Source: Vitreoscilla massiliensis
Lineage (GTDB): Bacteria; Pseudomonadota; Gammaproteobacteria; Burkholderiales; Neisseriaceae
Reading direction: 5' to 3'
NCBI RefSeq assembly: GCF_001457815.1
Contig: NZ_LN898221.1
Span: forward strand, 419,918-452,471
DNA length: 32,554 bases
The position numbers were made by a program, and so were the translations under genes. Of this stretch, positions 22,923 to 29,839 are shown one piece after another; within the stretch, counting starts at the first letter, position 1, and each line of letters begins with the position of its first letter. The notes under the pieces are model-generated. The model did no database searches and was not told the origin of the DNA. It saw only the letters and a program-made list of their open reading frames with translations.

Positions 22923-23240
22923 TCACCCCGCAATCCAATTGATAAAATTAACCAATATGCTCACTAAGCCAAATGCAGACATCGCACCAAGCGCCATTGC
23001 AAAACCCTGCATCGTCCAGTCAATGTGTTTTTCTGCTTCTGTTTTCAAATTAGTGCAATGAATTGAAGTGATATCGACATCATCCAAGTTCTGATTGGCT
23101 TCTAAAACGAACCTTGAAATTGCAGAGATATTGCTTTCCGTGCCTCTGTAATTCTTGAATGTGATACTTGTTGAGCCAATACACTTCGAGCCGTCCTTGT
23201 TGTCGCCCATGTAATTTACTAGCAGCACTTTCTTACTCAT
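22923..23240 (-). CDS. Small protein with C-terminal membrane segment
   Basis: This is a 105-residue protein from ATG 23240. The soluble N-terminal part (KVLLVNYMGDNKDGSKCIGS, ITFKNYRGTESNISAISRFV) is followed by a hydrophobic helix near the C-terminus (MQGFAMALGAMSAFGLVSIL). It could be a tail-anchored protein. The GGGGTGAGTGATG junction before it recurs at three neighbouring genes. Function unknown. Confidence 0.6.
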   Translation of the reverse strand: MSKKVLLVNYMGDNKDGSKCIGSTSITFKNYRGTESNISAISRFVLEANQNLDDVDITSIHCTNLKTEAEKHIDWTMQGFAMALGAMSAFGLVSILVNFINWIAG

Positions 23241-23243
23241 CAC

Positions 23244-23315
23244 TCACCCCCTCAACTTGTCCGAATACTCTTGCAATGCACACCACACGTTGTAATAAAT
23301 TTCAGAGAACAGCAT
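23244..23315 (-). CDS. 23-residue peptide
   Basis: ATG 23315 lies inside the end of the previous gene and follows the shared GGTGAGTG junction. It reads MLFSEIYYNVWCALQEYSDK LRG and stops at the next copy of that junction. The repeated coupling signal on both sides is the main support. Confidence 0.45.
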   Translation of the reverse strand: MLFSEIYYNVWCALQEYSDKLRG

Positions 23316-23523
23316 CACTCACCCCTTGAATAGCCACCAGCAAAGCAACTGCTGCAATAAAAAACGGAAATAAAATTAAAACAATTCCGATAAAGGCATA
23401 ATCCCAAACATGGTATTGCACGCATTGCCAGGTTTTCTTTGCAGCAAGTTCGACATACCAAAATCCTAGGCAAACGAAATAAGCGAACCAAAAAAACGGG
23501 ATTAAAATATCAACACTTTCCAT
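23302..23523 (-). CDS. Two-segment membrane protein
   Basis: This is a 73-residue protein from ATG 23523. Two hydrophobic helices are visible, about residues 6-26 (ILIPFFWFAYFVCLGFWYVE) and 43-65 (YAFIGIVLILFPFFIAAVAL). They suggest a small inner-membrane hairpin protein of the kind found in early phage regions. Function unknown. Confidence 0.6.
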   Translation of the reverse strand: MESVDILIPFFWFAYFVCLGFWYVELAAKKTWQCVQYHVWDYAFIGIVLILFPFFIAAVALLVAIQGVSDAVL

Positions 23524-23978
23524 CACTCACCTCTCACTAATTCAACAATCACACCATTTTCAGCACACACCGCTTTGCAGTTGCAGCAAATCTTGTTAGC
23601 ACCCCATACACGCATCGTTGCGCCCATTTCAGCCCCTGCATCATCCCATTGGCTGATTGCCATCACTTCGGCATGGGCTGGCTGACGGCATATTTCGCGG
23701 CACTTTGTGTAACCCTCACCACTTGATCGTGGGCACTTGGTTTGTGGATTAGCACAGCCATTAAACCCATAAAACTTTGCGCCACTTGGTGTTGTCAGCT
23801 CTGCAAATACAGTCTTGTCAGCGCACCAGCCTAATCCCGATTTTTCTTGCAGTTCTTTAATGTGAGCGCTTACAGTTACTATTTGCTCGTACTGCTTAAC
23901 TCGACTTGCGAAATGAGCATCTTGCTTTTCCATATCATCCAGTAAATCTTTAACTGGTCTTTTTTTGGCTTTATTCAT
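23523..23978 (-). CDS. Cytidine/deoxycytidylate deaminase-like protein
   Basis: This is a 151-residue protein. The zinc motif is seen as PAHAEVMAI (HAE, near residue 103) followed by NKICCNCKAVCAENGV (CxxC near 131). This matches the cytidine deaminase superfamily, although the usual proline before the first cysteine is absent. Extra cysteines (CANPQTKCPRSSGEGYTKCR) occur in the middle, as in some phage deaminases. It probably acts on free nucleotides to feed dUMP/dTTP synthesis. Flanked by tightly coupled small genes. Confidence 0.75.
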   Translation of the reverse strand: MNKAKKRPVKDLLDDMEKQDAHFASRVKQYEQIVTVSAHIKELQEKSGLGWCADKTVFAELTTPSGAKFYGFNGCANPQTKCPRSSGEGYTKCREICRQPAHAEVMAISQWDDAGAEMGATMRVWGANKICCNCKAVCAENGVIVELVRGE

Positions 23979-24169
23979 TTATCGCCCCTTTGTCCTAGCC
24001 ATTGCTTACGTTTTTCAATCGTTTCTTCGTCTGCTTCTTGAAATCTGTTACAACTTGAAATGCGGCCTAAAAATTCCCACTCGTTGCCCAGCTTACACAC
24101 GCCCCAATACTTCATTTTTGCTTGGGCCGCATCTTGGTAGCTTATGTGCTGGCAGTTATCGCAGTTCAT
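23975..24169 (-). CDS. Small cysteine-rich protein
   Basis: This 64-residue protein from ATG 24169 begins MNCDNCQHISYQDAAQAKMK and has two later cysteines (GVCKLG, SSCNRFQE), giving a likely four-cysteine zinc site. Start lies within the end of the upstream loader gene and the stop overlaps the deaminase start. Function unknown. Confidence 0.6.
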   Translation of the reverse strand: MNCDNCQHISYQDAAQAKMKYWGVCKLGNEWEFLGRISSCNRFQEADEETIEKRKQWLGQRGDK

Positions 24170-24821
24170 CACTTATCGCCATCTTGTCCGCCAACATTGC
24201 CAGCATTGCGCCTGTACGTTGCTGACCAATGCGGCGCTGCTCAGGGGTCAATGTTTGGCCTGTAAGCAACAATTCGCGTGTTTCTGTGGAGTTATCAGGC
24301 AAGTAAGCCAATGCACGGCTGCGGTCTAATTTGCCCTGTGCAGTCGCTTCCTTAATTTTCATATCGCGCTGCTCTTTGTCTGTGCCAGCCTCAACAACCC
24401 ATCTGCAAGGCTCTGATTGCCTCTCTGCTTTCATTCGCTCATACATGCGCAGGAATGCTTGTCTTGCGCCGTATTTGTCACCACAAGTCCACAGCGTGCG
24501 TGCATCACCTGCCGCTAGTTGCGCAATTTCAGGAATCACGATGGTCAATGACTCGCTCGTCATGCCATCAGCCACCAATGCCCATGCTTCATCAGCAGAT
24601 GGGTAGCCGTCATCCAAGAAATCTAAGATTGCAGCCAATGTTAAACGGCCTTTGTGCTCACGACGCACACGGTTTAAGGCTTTGTGAACTTGGTTGAAGT
24701 CGTATGCAGCCAATTCTTGCACCACAGCATCCAAAGTGGCCTCAGACCATTTTGTGTCTGTCATCTCAGTGATAATCACCAAGGCTTGCAGGATTTGTAT
24801 TTTCTGTTCACGGGTAGCCAT
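24156..24821 (-). CDS. Helicase-loader-like replication protein (P position)
   Basis: This is a 221-residue protein from ATG 24821 (AGGAG 8 nt upstream). The first 75 residues (ILQALVIITEMTDTKWSEAT ... YDFNQVHKALNRVRREHKGR ... LTLAAILDFL) resemble the G40P-type loader domain that recruits DnaB-like helicase. It follows the O-like initiator gene, the position of lambda P. The C-terminal half is basic/acidic helical and unrecognised. Role as loader is inferred from these two facts. Confidence 0.65.
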   Translation of the reverse strand: MATREQKIQILQALVIITEMTDTKWSEATLDAVVQELAAYDFNQVHKALNRVRREHKGRLTLAAILDFLDDGYPSADEAWALVADGMTSESLTIVIPEIAQLAAGDARTLWTCGDKYGARQAFLRMYERMKAERQSEPCRWVVEAGTDKEQRDMKIKEATAQGKLDRSRALAYLPDNSTETRELLLTGQTLTPEQRRIGQQRTGAMLAMLADKMAISDELR

Positions 24822-24826
24822 GTGAT

Positions 24827-25798
24827 TCACTCCTGTTCGGCAGCGTATTTGGCTGCCAAAGAATCGAATGCAGATAAGCGTGATTGGGTTTCATCAGCTT
24901 GGCGGGCTTGTGTGGCTGTTGATTTACGGCCTGTAATCCACTGTTGGCGCAATTTTTGGAAGTCACGCAGTAACAGGCTCAAGTCATGGCCTGAGTTGGT
25001 GTAGAAAAAGCTGTTGTCAGTCAGGTAGTGAGCAGCAATCAATGGCGCATCATCACGGCCAACGTATTCAACAAACTTGGCAATCATGGCATTGGTTTTG
25101 GCATTGCGAATCGGGTCTACCCCGTAGCGGTTGGCGTAAGCAATGCTGTAGGCATCCCAGCAAGCAACGTTTGCAGCACGCTTTTCTTTGTCTACAGGTT
25201 TGGCTGGTTTCTTGTCTGCTGGTTGTGCTTGTTCTGCATCCAACACAGCAGGCAAATTTTCGGCGCAGACATCGTCGGCAGACGTGTCGGCAAAAGTATT
25301 ATGTTTGTAATCTTCTGTAGTAATCTCTTGGTAATCTAATGCTCCTATATACGAATCCCCTTTTTGCGATTCGTCGGATTGCTGATTTGTAGTTTCCCGA
25401 ATCACTGATTTGTAGTTTCCCGAATCCCCTTTTTGCGAATCGGGAATATCGCTATTGCGTTTCGCGGATTTCTCCATAAAATCAACCATCACAATGTCGT
25501 ATGCATCGAAATCGATTTTGAAATAAAGGCGATGCTCAAGGCGCTTGTGGGTTTCATGTAAAACACCCAATTCACGCAGCTTTTTGCGAGCAGTTTCTTG
25601 CTCTTTTGTGGTCAAGCCTGTTTCTTGCTCAATCTCTGCGGCAGTCTTGTAAACGCCAAGCTCGTGGTCTGTTTTGTCCGACCAGTAAACAAGCTGCCCG
25701 AACAAGACAGCAGCATTAACGCCGCCAAGGGGCTTGGCTAAGCGTGGGTGATAGGCAATAGGCTTGCCAATGTGTCTTAAAAAATCTGATGCTTTCAT
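24827..25798 (-). CDS. Replication initiator (O-like) with internal origin repeats
   Basis: This is a 323-residue protein. The N-terminal part (LAKPLGGVNAAVLFGQLVYW ... TAAEIEQETGLTTKEQETAR ... KLRELGVLHET) is a winged-helix DNA-binding domain of phage replication initiators. The middle (about residues 120-155) is encoded by iteron-like repeats, as in lambda O. The C-terminal part (AANVACWDAYSIAYANRYGV ... SFFYTNSGHDLSLLLRDFQK) recalls helicase-loader partner domains. It should bind the repeats, melt the origin and recruit the loader encoded next. Confidence 0.8.
   Translation of the reverse strand: MKASDFLRHIGKPIAYHPRLAKPLGGVNAAVLFGQLVYWSDKTDHELGVYKTAAEIEQETGLTTKEQETARKKLRELGVLHETHKRLEHRLYFKIDFDAYDIVMVDFMEKSAKRNSDIPDSQKGDSGNYKSVIRETTNQQSDESQKGDSYIGALDYQEITTEDYKHNTFADTSADDVCAENLPAVLDAEQAQPADKKPAKPVDKEKRAANVACWDAYSIAYANRYGVDPIRNAKTNAMIAKFVEYVGRDDAPLIAAHYLTDNSFFYTNSGHDLSLLLRDFQKLRQQWITGRKSTATQARQADETQSRLSAFDSLAAKYAAEQE
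25352..25440. repeat. Iteron-like replication origin inside the initiator gene
   Basis: Two tandem 23-bp copies (25382-25404 and 25405-25427, core TGATTTGTAGTTTCCCGAAT) are flanked by two copies of CGAATCCCCTTTTTGCGA (25352-25369, 25421-25438). Because 23 is not a multiple of three, the same DNA is translated in two frames (GNYKS versus ETTNQ), so the repeat is conserved as DNA. A GAATC core recurs in each unit. Confidence 0.75.
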
Positions 25799-25857
25799 CC
25801 AACTACCCTGCCTTCAATTGAGCCGCCTTTGTTGACATTGACCGCTACATATTCCAT
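25795..25857 (-). CDS. 20-residue peptide coupled to the replication gene
   Basis: ATG 25857 with AAAGGTG upstream reads MEYVAVNVNKGGSIEGRVVG and stops in ATGA overlap with the initiator gene. The peptide may act as a translation-coupling leader. Confidence 0.4.
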   Translation of the reverse strand: MEYVAVNVNKGGSIEGRVVG

Positions 25858-25893
25858 AATCAATTCACCTTTCGTAGTTAAATGTTTTAAATT

Positions 25894-25925
25894 AGCCGCT
25901 ATTGCTGTAGCGGCTTTTCTTTTGC
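25894..25925 (+). terminator. Hairpin between antirepressor and replication genes
   Basis: Perfect stem AGCCGCTA/TAGCGGCT (25894-25901, 25908-25915) followed on the plus strand by TTTTCTTTT. It would stop antisense transcription and could also partly attenuate the leftward operon. Confidence 0.6.
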
Positions 25926-25926
25926 C

Positions 25927-26631
25927 TCACGCTGCCATCTCCTCAATCGCACGCGCAATCCGAGCCAAGCCCTTAGGCGTTACCAATACTTGCGTACTCA
26001 AAAGCTCCACCTGTTGGCTTTTGCTGAAATAGCGGTACTCCGAATGGTGCAAGTAGCCTGTTTGGATTTTGTCTTGGTAGCCAATCCAACTTCCCTTACC
26101 ATCGCGCTTGTAAATCCATTTATGCTGACTTAACCAGTCAGTCAGGCGACGAGGCTGCATACCCAAGGTTTTGGCTGCATCGGTTAAGCACAAATCACCA
26201 TCAGCTTGAGAAATGCGGTCTAACGCAGCCGCTTTAGGTGCTGCCAGTGCCAATTGGTCTTGCAAGTCAGCAGCTAGGCGTAGAGCCTCTGAGAACGACT
26301 GCGGCAACATGGGTGCACTCTTGGCCTTACGTTCACATTCAATGAAGTACAGGCGTGCTTGTTTGCCCTTCTCGTTGCGCTCAACCATCGAAAGCTCTTT
26401 CGCCATATCAAGCGAGATGTGGTATTCAGTGGATGGGCGACCTTTTACTAAATTTTTAGTAAAAGTCACAAAGTCTTGATTTTCAATAAATTCAAATTCT
26501 TCAATGCGGTTGCCAATCCAATCATTGAAGCGGCTCTTCACTTCCAAAAACTCATGCAACTCGCGCGCTGAGACCGTTTGTATTGCCTCGCCGTTGAGCG
26601 TGCTATTGACCAATGAAAATAATTCGTTCAT
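25927..26631 (-). CDS. Phage antirepressor, AntA/AntB plus KilAC domains
   Basis: This is a 234-residue protein from ATG 26631 (GGAGAA upstream). Residues 1-110 (VNSTLNGEAIQTVSARELHE ... NQDFVTFTKNLVKGRPSTEY ... LSMVERNEKGKQARLYFIEC) form an AntA/AntB domain. Residues 140-230 (LCLTDAAKTLGMQPRRLTDW ... WIGYQDKIQTGYLHHSEYRY) form a KilAC domain. Such proteins inactivate phage repressors and promote induction. An in-frame ATG at 26712 would add 27 residues but lacks a ribosome site. Placed after cII in the early lytic operon. Confidence 0.88.
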   Translation of the reverse strand: MNELFSLVNSTLNGEAIQTVSARELHEFLEVKSRFNDWIGNRIEEFEFIENQDFVTFTKNLVKGRPSTEYHISLDMAKELSMVERNEKGKQARLYFIECERKAKSAPMLPQSFSEALRLAADLQDQLALAAPKAAALDRISQADGDLCLTDAAKTLGMQPRRLTDWLSQHKWIYKRDGKGSWIGYQDKIQTGYLHHSEYRYFSKSQQVELLSTQVLVTPKGLARIARAIEEMAA

Positions 26632-26680
26632 ACTTTTCTCCGTTGTCTGGAAGGCGACATTAATATTTGATATGGGAATC

Positions 26681-26708
26681 GCCAGTGCCTTCGGGTGCTG
26701 GCTTTTCT
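26681..26708 (+). terminator. UUCG-loop hairpin antisense to the cII-antirepressor junction
   Basis: On the plus strand GCCAGTGCC-TTCG-GGTGCTGGC pairs fully (two G-U pairs) and is followed by TTTTCTTC. It is oriented to terminate plus-strand transcripts opposing the early operon. Confidence 0.5.
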
Positions 26709-27191
26709 TCATTCTGAAACCGACTGACGCAAACACACTGCGGCTTCAATCAATTCATCCAAGTGAGCAATAATTTCTTTTCGCTCTCGACGTGACAAAT
26801 TCTCACCAAGCTCAGAATCATCATGGGTGGCATTTTTAATCGCCTCGCCCACATCACCACACGCGCCAAACACATCAATAAAGTGACTTAGAACGTCTTG
26901 AGCCGATGCCCGACAATTCGGTAATGGCATAACCATGTAGTCAATCAAATACGCCATAGAGCGCAACGGGGTGGCATCCTGTGACAACTGCAAAATATTG
27001 CACGCGTCGTACAGGGATAAATGTGCATGGTCAGAATTTGGGTTCAACTTGTTATTGAGTGACCGCTCATTCTGTAATCCCATGTCCTGTGCCATTTTTG
27101 AAACGCTGCGACCGTCCCCGTATTTCCGAGATGCAAGTCGAAACAAATTCAAAATGTCGGGATGTTCCGTGACTTCTTGGTTAAAACTCAT
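26709..27191 (-). CDS. CII-like regulatory protein (YmfL family)
   Basis: This 160-residue protein (ILNLFRLASRKYGDGRSVSK ... LGLQNERSLNNKLNPNSDHA-type segment, HLSLYDACNILQLSQDATPL) matches the phage CII/YmfL family. It has a helix-turn-helix near residues 30-50 and a conserved NKLNP. It is the second gene of the early operon after cro, the normal place for a lysis-lysogeny activator. Confidence 0.85.
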   Translation of the reverse strand: MSFNQEVTEHPDILNLFRLASRKYGDGRSVSKMAQDMGLQNERSLNNKLNPNSDHAHLSLYDACNILQLSQDATPLRSMAYLIDYMVMPLPNCRASAQDVLSHFIDVFGACGDVGEAIKNATHDDSELGENLSRRERKEIIAHLDELIEAAVCLRQSVSE

Positions 27192-27203
27192 GTGATTTAT
27201 TCC

Positions 27204-27425
27204 TCAGGGCTTGGGATACTTGTTGCGTGCTTTTAGCAGTGACTCAAACGCAAGGTCATAAGCAGAGACTCCTGTCGCATCCTCAATATCTAAAGCCGCA
27301 GAAGGTGTGATTTGATTTCTGCCTTTTACCCAGCTATTTATAGTTTTTCGGTCTCGTCCTATCAGTCTTGCCAGTTTGGACTGACCACCAGCCACCTGAA
27401 CGGCTTTATTGATTGCAGCGGTCAT
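27204..27425 (-). CDS. Cro-like repressor (YdaS family)
   Basis: This 73-residue protein (AVQVAGGQSKLARLIGRDRK TINSWV, then ALDIEDATGVSAYDL) is a YdaS/Cro-type helix-turn-helix protein. It is divergent from the CI-like gene across a 107-bp control region with three operators. AAGGAG precedes the start. It should repress the CI promoter during lytic growth. Confidence 0.88.
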   Translation of the reverse strand: MTAAINKAVQVAGGQSKLARLIGRDRKTINSWVKGRNQITPSAALDIEDATGVSAYDLAFESLLKARNKYPKP

Positions 27426-27451
27426 GAAAACTCCTTTTAAAATTTACATAC

Positions 27452-27480
27452 AGTCTATTTTGAATGGACTTAAATGTCAA
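27452..27480 (-). promoter_or_regulatory. Early lytic promoter (pR-like)
   Basis: On the minus strand TTGACA (27480-27475), a 17-nt spacer and TAGACT (27457-27452). It directs cro and the leftward early operon and is covered by operators 1 and 2. Confidence 0.75.
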
Positions 27481-27517
27481 TCTAAAATGCACGACTTTTG
27501 TCTATTATTAATATACG
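27452..27517. promoter_or_regulatory. Three phased 19-bp operators between cro and cI (OR-like)
   Basis: Sites AGTCTATTTTGAATGGACT (27452-27470), TGTCAATCTAAAATGCACG (27475-27493) and TGTCTATTATTAATATACG (27499-27517) share a partly palindromic WGTCTATT-N3-AATRNACN pattern. Centres are 23 and 24 bp apart. They are expected targets of the CI-like and Cro-like proteins. Confidence 0.78.
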
Positions 27518-27532
27518 ATTCAGGGGATTTAA

Positions 27533-28225
27533 ATGGATTTTGAGATTATGGAAATTGATATTGGCAAGTGGGTTAAACAAGCAAGGGAATCTGCTGATTT
27601 AAGTCAAGAACAGTTAGCGCTTGACCTCGGGTACAAAGGGAAAGGGACTGTATCAGCGTGGGAAAAGAATACCAATGCAATACCCTTTGATAAGATTCTC
27701 GAGATATCCCAAAGAACTGGCGCGGTATTGCCTTATGCTAATCAGAGTGACTCGCGCCCAGTAGTCTATAAAGACCCTAACGACGGTCCAATTAAATTAA
27801 AACTTTATGACGTGGCCGCGTCCTGCGGAAGTGGTAGATTTAATTCAAACTACCCTGATTTAATAAGAACCGTGTCTTTTACCGAAGAGGCAGCTCTAGA
27901 GTTATTTGGCACTACTAACTTAAATCATGTACAGATGATTCCACCTGATGGGGATTCAATGGAGCCAACCATCCCTCAGAAGTCAATGTGCTTCATCAAA
28001 ACTGACATTAATGAAATTGTAAGTAGTGGTATATATTTATTTACCTTCCAAGGTGCGACATTTTTTAAGCGACTTCACATATCCAAAGGGAACGTGATTC
28101 AGGTGACTTCAGATAATAGAGTTTACGAAAAAGGTGATTTTGAAATTACTCCATCTGAACAGGATGAGCTTGTGATACATGGAAAGCTTTGGCGAGCAGT
28201 AGATTTGAATCTTATTCAGCTATAA
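27533..28225 (+). CDS. CI-like S24 repressor
   Basis: This is a 230-residue protein. An N-terminal helix-turn-helix (VKQARESADLSQEQLALDLG ... KGTVSAWEKN) is followed by an S24/LexA-type autoprotease domain. That domain has the serine in PPDGDSMEPTIP (about residue 141) and the lysine in GATFFKRLH (about 175). The likely cleavage site is AASCGSGRF near residue 96, with Cys-Gly in place of the usual Ala-Gly. AGGGG lies 7 nt before ATG 27533. It should keep lysogeny by binding the operators at 27.5 and 29.8 kb and be inactivated by the SOS response. Confidence 0.92.
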   Translation: MDFEIMEIDIGKWVKQARESADLSQEQLALDLGYKGKGTVSAWEKNTNAIPFDKILEISQRTGAVLPYANQSDSRPVVYKDPNDGPIKLKLYDVAASCGSGRFNSNYPDLIRTVSFTEEAALELFGTTNLNHVQMIPPDGDSMEPTIPQKSMCFIKTDINEIVSSGIYLFTFQGATFFKRLHISKGNVIQVTSDNRVYEKGDFEITPSEQDELVIHGKLWRAVDLNLIQL

Positions 28226-28311
28226 CCCCACACTCTGCGGGAGGTGTGGGTGGGTTGTAGAGGTGGGTGCAAAGCTGCGCCATTGATTAAAAATTCACTT
28301 TTAAGTAAACT
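28226..28311 (+). other. Intergenic hairpin after the repressor gene
   Basis: CCCACAC and GTGTGGG (28227-28233 and 28246-28252 approximately) form a stem without a T run, so it is probably not a full terminator and the toxin-antitoxin genes may be read from the repressor transcript. No clear ribosome site precedes the next gene. Confidence 0.4.
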
Positions 28312-28689
28312 ATGATTTGTAAAACAATCTACAATGGCGTTAAGCCGATAGTGGCTATAGCAAAAAATGAAAGTGAAAAATCTATTTTTGAAACTGATTT
28401 TGATACTTTTAAAAACCAAAGTAGTACTCAAGGCTCTGCTTATAACCTAGAAGCAATGATGGAAAGATATAGTGCTGGAGAAATGCTCACTGATGGAATG
28501 TTCCATATTGCTGGAGAGTACAAGGGTGTAACAATACATGAGTTTAAAGCTGGTAGATTGCGAATATATTGTGCAAAAGCTCCTAACGGTGGATTAATTG
28601 TACTTTCGCATACCGAGATGAAAAAAAACTCAAAAAACACCAAAGCAAAGTTTAGCTCAAGCAAAAACTGCTTTGGATACATATATTAG
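28312..28689 (+). pseudogene. HigB/Gp49-like toxin with apparent C-terminal frameshift
   Basis: As read, this is a 125-residue protein. The core YKGVTIHEFKAGRLRIYCAK and GGLIVLSHTEMKK fits the Gp49-like (HigB/RelE superfamily) mRNA interferase fold. Directly after ATG at 28618 is a run of eight A. If one A is ignored the frame reads MKKTQKTPKQSLAQAKTALD and then TYISFIALTS, the normal family C-terminus, ending at 28711, ten bases before the antitoxin gene. In the sequence as given, those residues are replaced by NSKNTKAKFSSSKNCFGYIY. This may be a true mutation, a slippage-switched tract, or a sequencing error. Confidence 0.7.
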
Positions 28690-28720
28690 CTTTATCGCAC
28701 TTACAAGTTAGGAATGTAAA

Positions 28721-29179
28721 ATGAAGCAACTTAAGACTCCTGAACTAGCCAAGGACATCTCTAGAGTTAAGATTGATTTTGCTTTGCAATTAAATAACTT
28801 GATGATTGAAAAAAATATTAGTCAAAAAGAATTGTCTGAAAAAACAGGAAAAAGCAAATCATTAATCTCTAGAATTCTTTGTGGGGACAATAATCTAACA
28901 ATGGAAACAATGGTAGAACTGTACCATGCTCTTGATGAAGTATTAATCATATCCACACAAAAAATAATTATAAATAATGCGTTCATGCTTTTAACAAGAA
29001 AATATAATCACGTGCATCACAGTACAAGCAAAGCAGCAAACATTTCAAATGCAAACATTAGTAGATTCATAACTTCAAGCGATAAGAGCCAAGGTATTAA
29101 AAATGATGCCATATTACAATTGTTAAAAAAATCAAATAAAACCCAACAAGCTATTGTTTCAATCAATAAGAATAGATAA
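28721..29179 (+). CDS. HTH antitoxin (HigA-like) with extended C-terminus
   Basis: This is a 152-residue protein with AGGAA before ATG 28721. The N-terminal 80 residues contain an Xre helix-turn-helix (NISQKELSEKTGKSKSLISR, then NNLTMETMVELYHALDEVLI), the usual HigA-type antitoxin fold. The C-terminal 70 residues are basic, rich in N, S and K (RKYNHVHHSTSKAANISNAN), and are not part of the standard family. Toxin-first order and close spacing match HigBA loci. The DNA is clearly AT-rich compared with the phage core, suggesting acquired cargo. Confidence 0.78.
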   Translation: MKQLKTPELAKDISRVKIDFALQLNNLMIEKNISQKELSEKTGKSKSLISRILCGDNNLTMETMVELYHALDEVLIISTQKIIINNAFMLLTRKYNHVHHSTSKAANISNANISRFITSSDKSQGIKNDAILQLLKKSNKTQQAIVSINKNR

Positions 29180-29181
29180 TT

Positions 29182-29643
29182 ATGTTTGATATTGAATTAA
29201 ATTTACAAGAGATTCGTGTAATAAGTTTTGATACGGATTACTGTGATAATTTTAGAGATTTGTGGCTTTCTGGTGCGCTTGAAAAAGCGGATATCTCTGA
29301 AGATTTAAGTATTTCACTTGTAGATGCTTTATTTCGAGAAGATTCAAGGTTAATGCATTTTATATTCAAGGCTGAATATAAAAGTGGTGAGAATTTGGAA
29401 TCCGACAATGAGTCATTATTTCTGTGTATTGACTCAGAGTACTCAATAATCGTTCTAGTTGAGCCTAGAAACGAATCTGAATGGAATGAAGATATGCTAA
29501 ATGAAATGTTAGAAAGTATAGACCAAAAAGACAATAAGCTACCCCAAGTATTTGATATAGTTCATGCTCAAATCTCACAATCCACAAAAGATATTCTTTA
29601 TAAACTTGGCATAAACTCAAAAATATCTGTCGCATCCCTATAA
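29182..29643 (+). CDS. Acidic protein of unknown function, third gene of the TA operon
   Basis: This is a 153-residue protein starting two bases after the antitoxin stop (MFDIELNLQEIRVISFDTDY ... LVEPRNESEWNEDMLNEMLE). It is strongly acidic with no membrane segment and no motif I know. Tight spacing, the same low GC and the terminators directly after it place it in the toxin-antitoxin operon. It could be an accessory regulator, a chaperone-like third component, or unrelated cargo. Confidence 0.6.
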   Translation: MFDIELNLQEIRVISFDTDYCDNFRDLWLSGALEKADISEDLSISLVDALFREDSRLMHFIFKAEYKSGENLESDNESLFLCIDSEYSIIVLVEPRNESEWNEDMLNEMLESIDQKDNKLPQVFDIVHAQISQSTKDILYKLGINSKISVASL

Positions 29644-29658
29644 TTAAAATGACTTAAT

Positions 29659-29729
29659 AACCGCCCTCGTGGCGGTTTTCCTGTCTCACCCTCACCCAAA
29701 CAGCACAAGCCGCCGAAAGGCGGTTTTTT
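29659..29729 (+). terminator. Tandem terminators closing the repressor/TA region
   Basis: AACCGCC-CTCGT-GGCGGTT followed by TTC (29659-29680), then CCGCC-GAAA-GGCGG followed by six T (29710-29729). They insulate the rightward pL-like transcript from the lysogenic genes. Confidence 0.85.
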
Positions 29730-29796
29730 GTTATCAATTTTAAATTCATATTTTTTTCAATCAAAAACAATAGCTTAACCATATGTGCATTTTAAA

Positions 29797-29839
29797 TGTC
29801 TATTTATGATTGACAAGCAATGTCTATTTTAAATATACT
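29797..29839 (+). promoter_or_regulatory. pL-like promoter with two operators (OL-like)
   Basis: Operators TGTCTATTTATGATTGACA (29797-29815) and TGTCTATTTTAAATATACT (29821-29839) match the cro-cI operators and are 24 bp apart. They cover a promoter TTGACA (29810-29815), 18-nt spacer, TATACT (29834-29839). The prophage repressor should therefore silence the rightward genes in the lysogen. Confidence 0.8.

Noticed and set aside
28226..28252. Hairpin after the repressor gene as an intrinsic terminator
   Set aside because: There is no T run after the stem on the plus strand; kept only as a hairpin.
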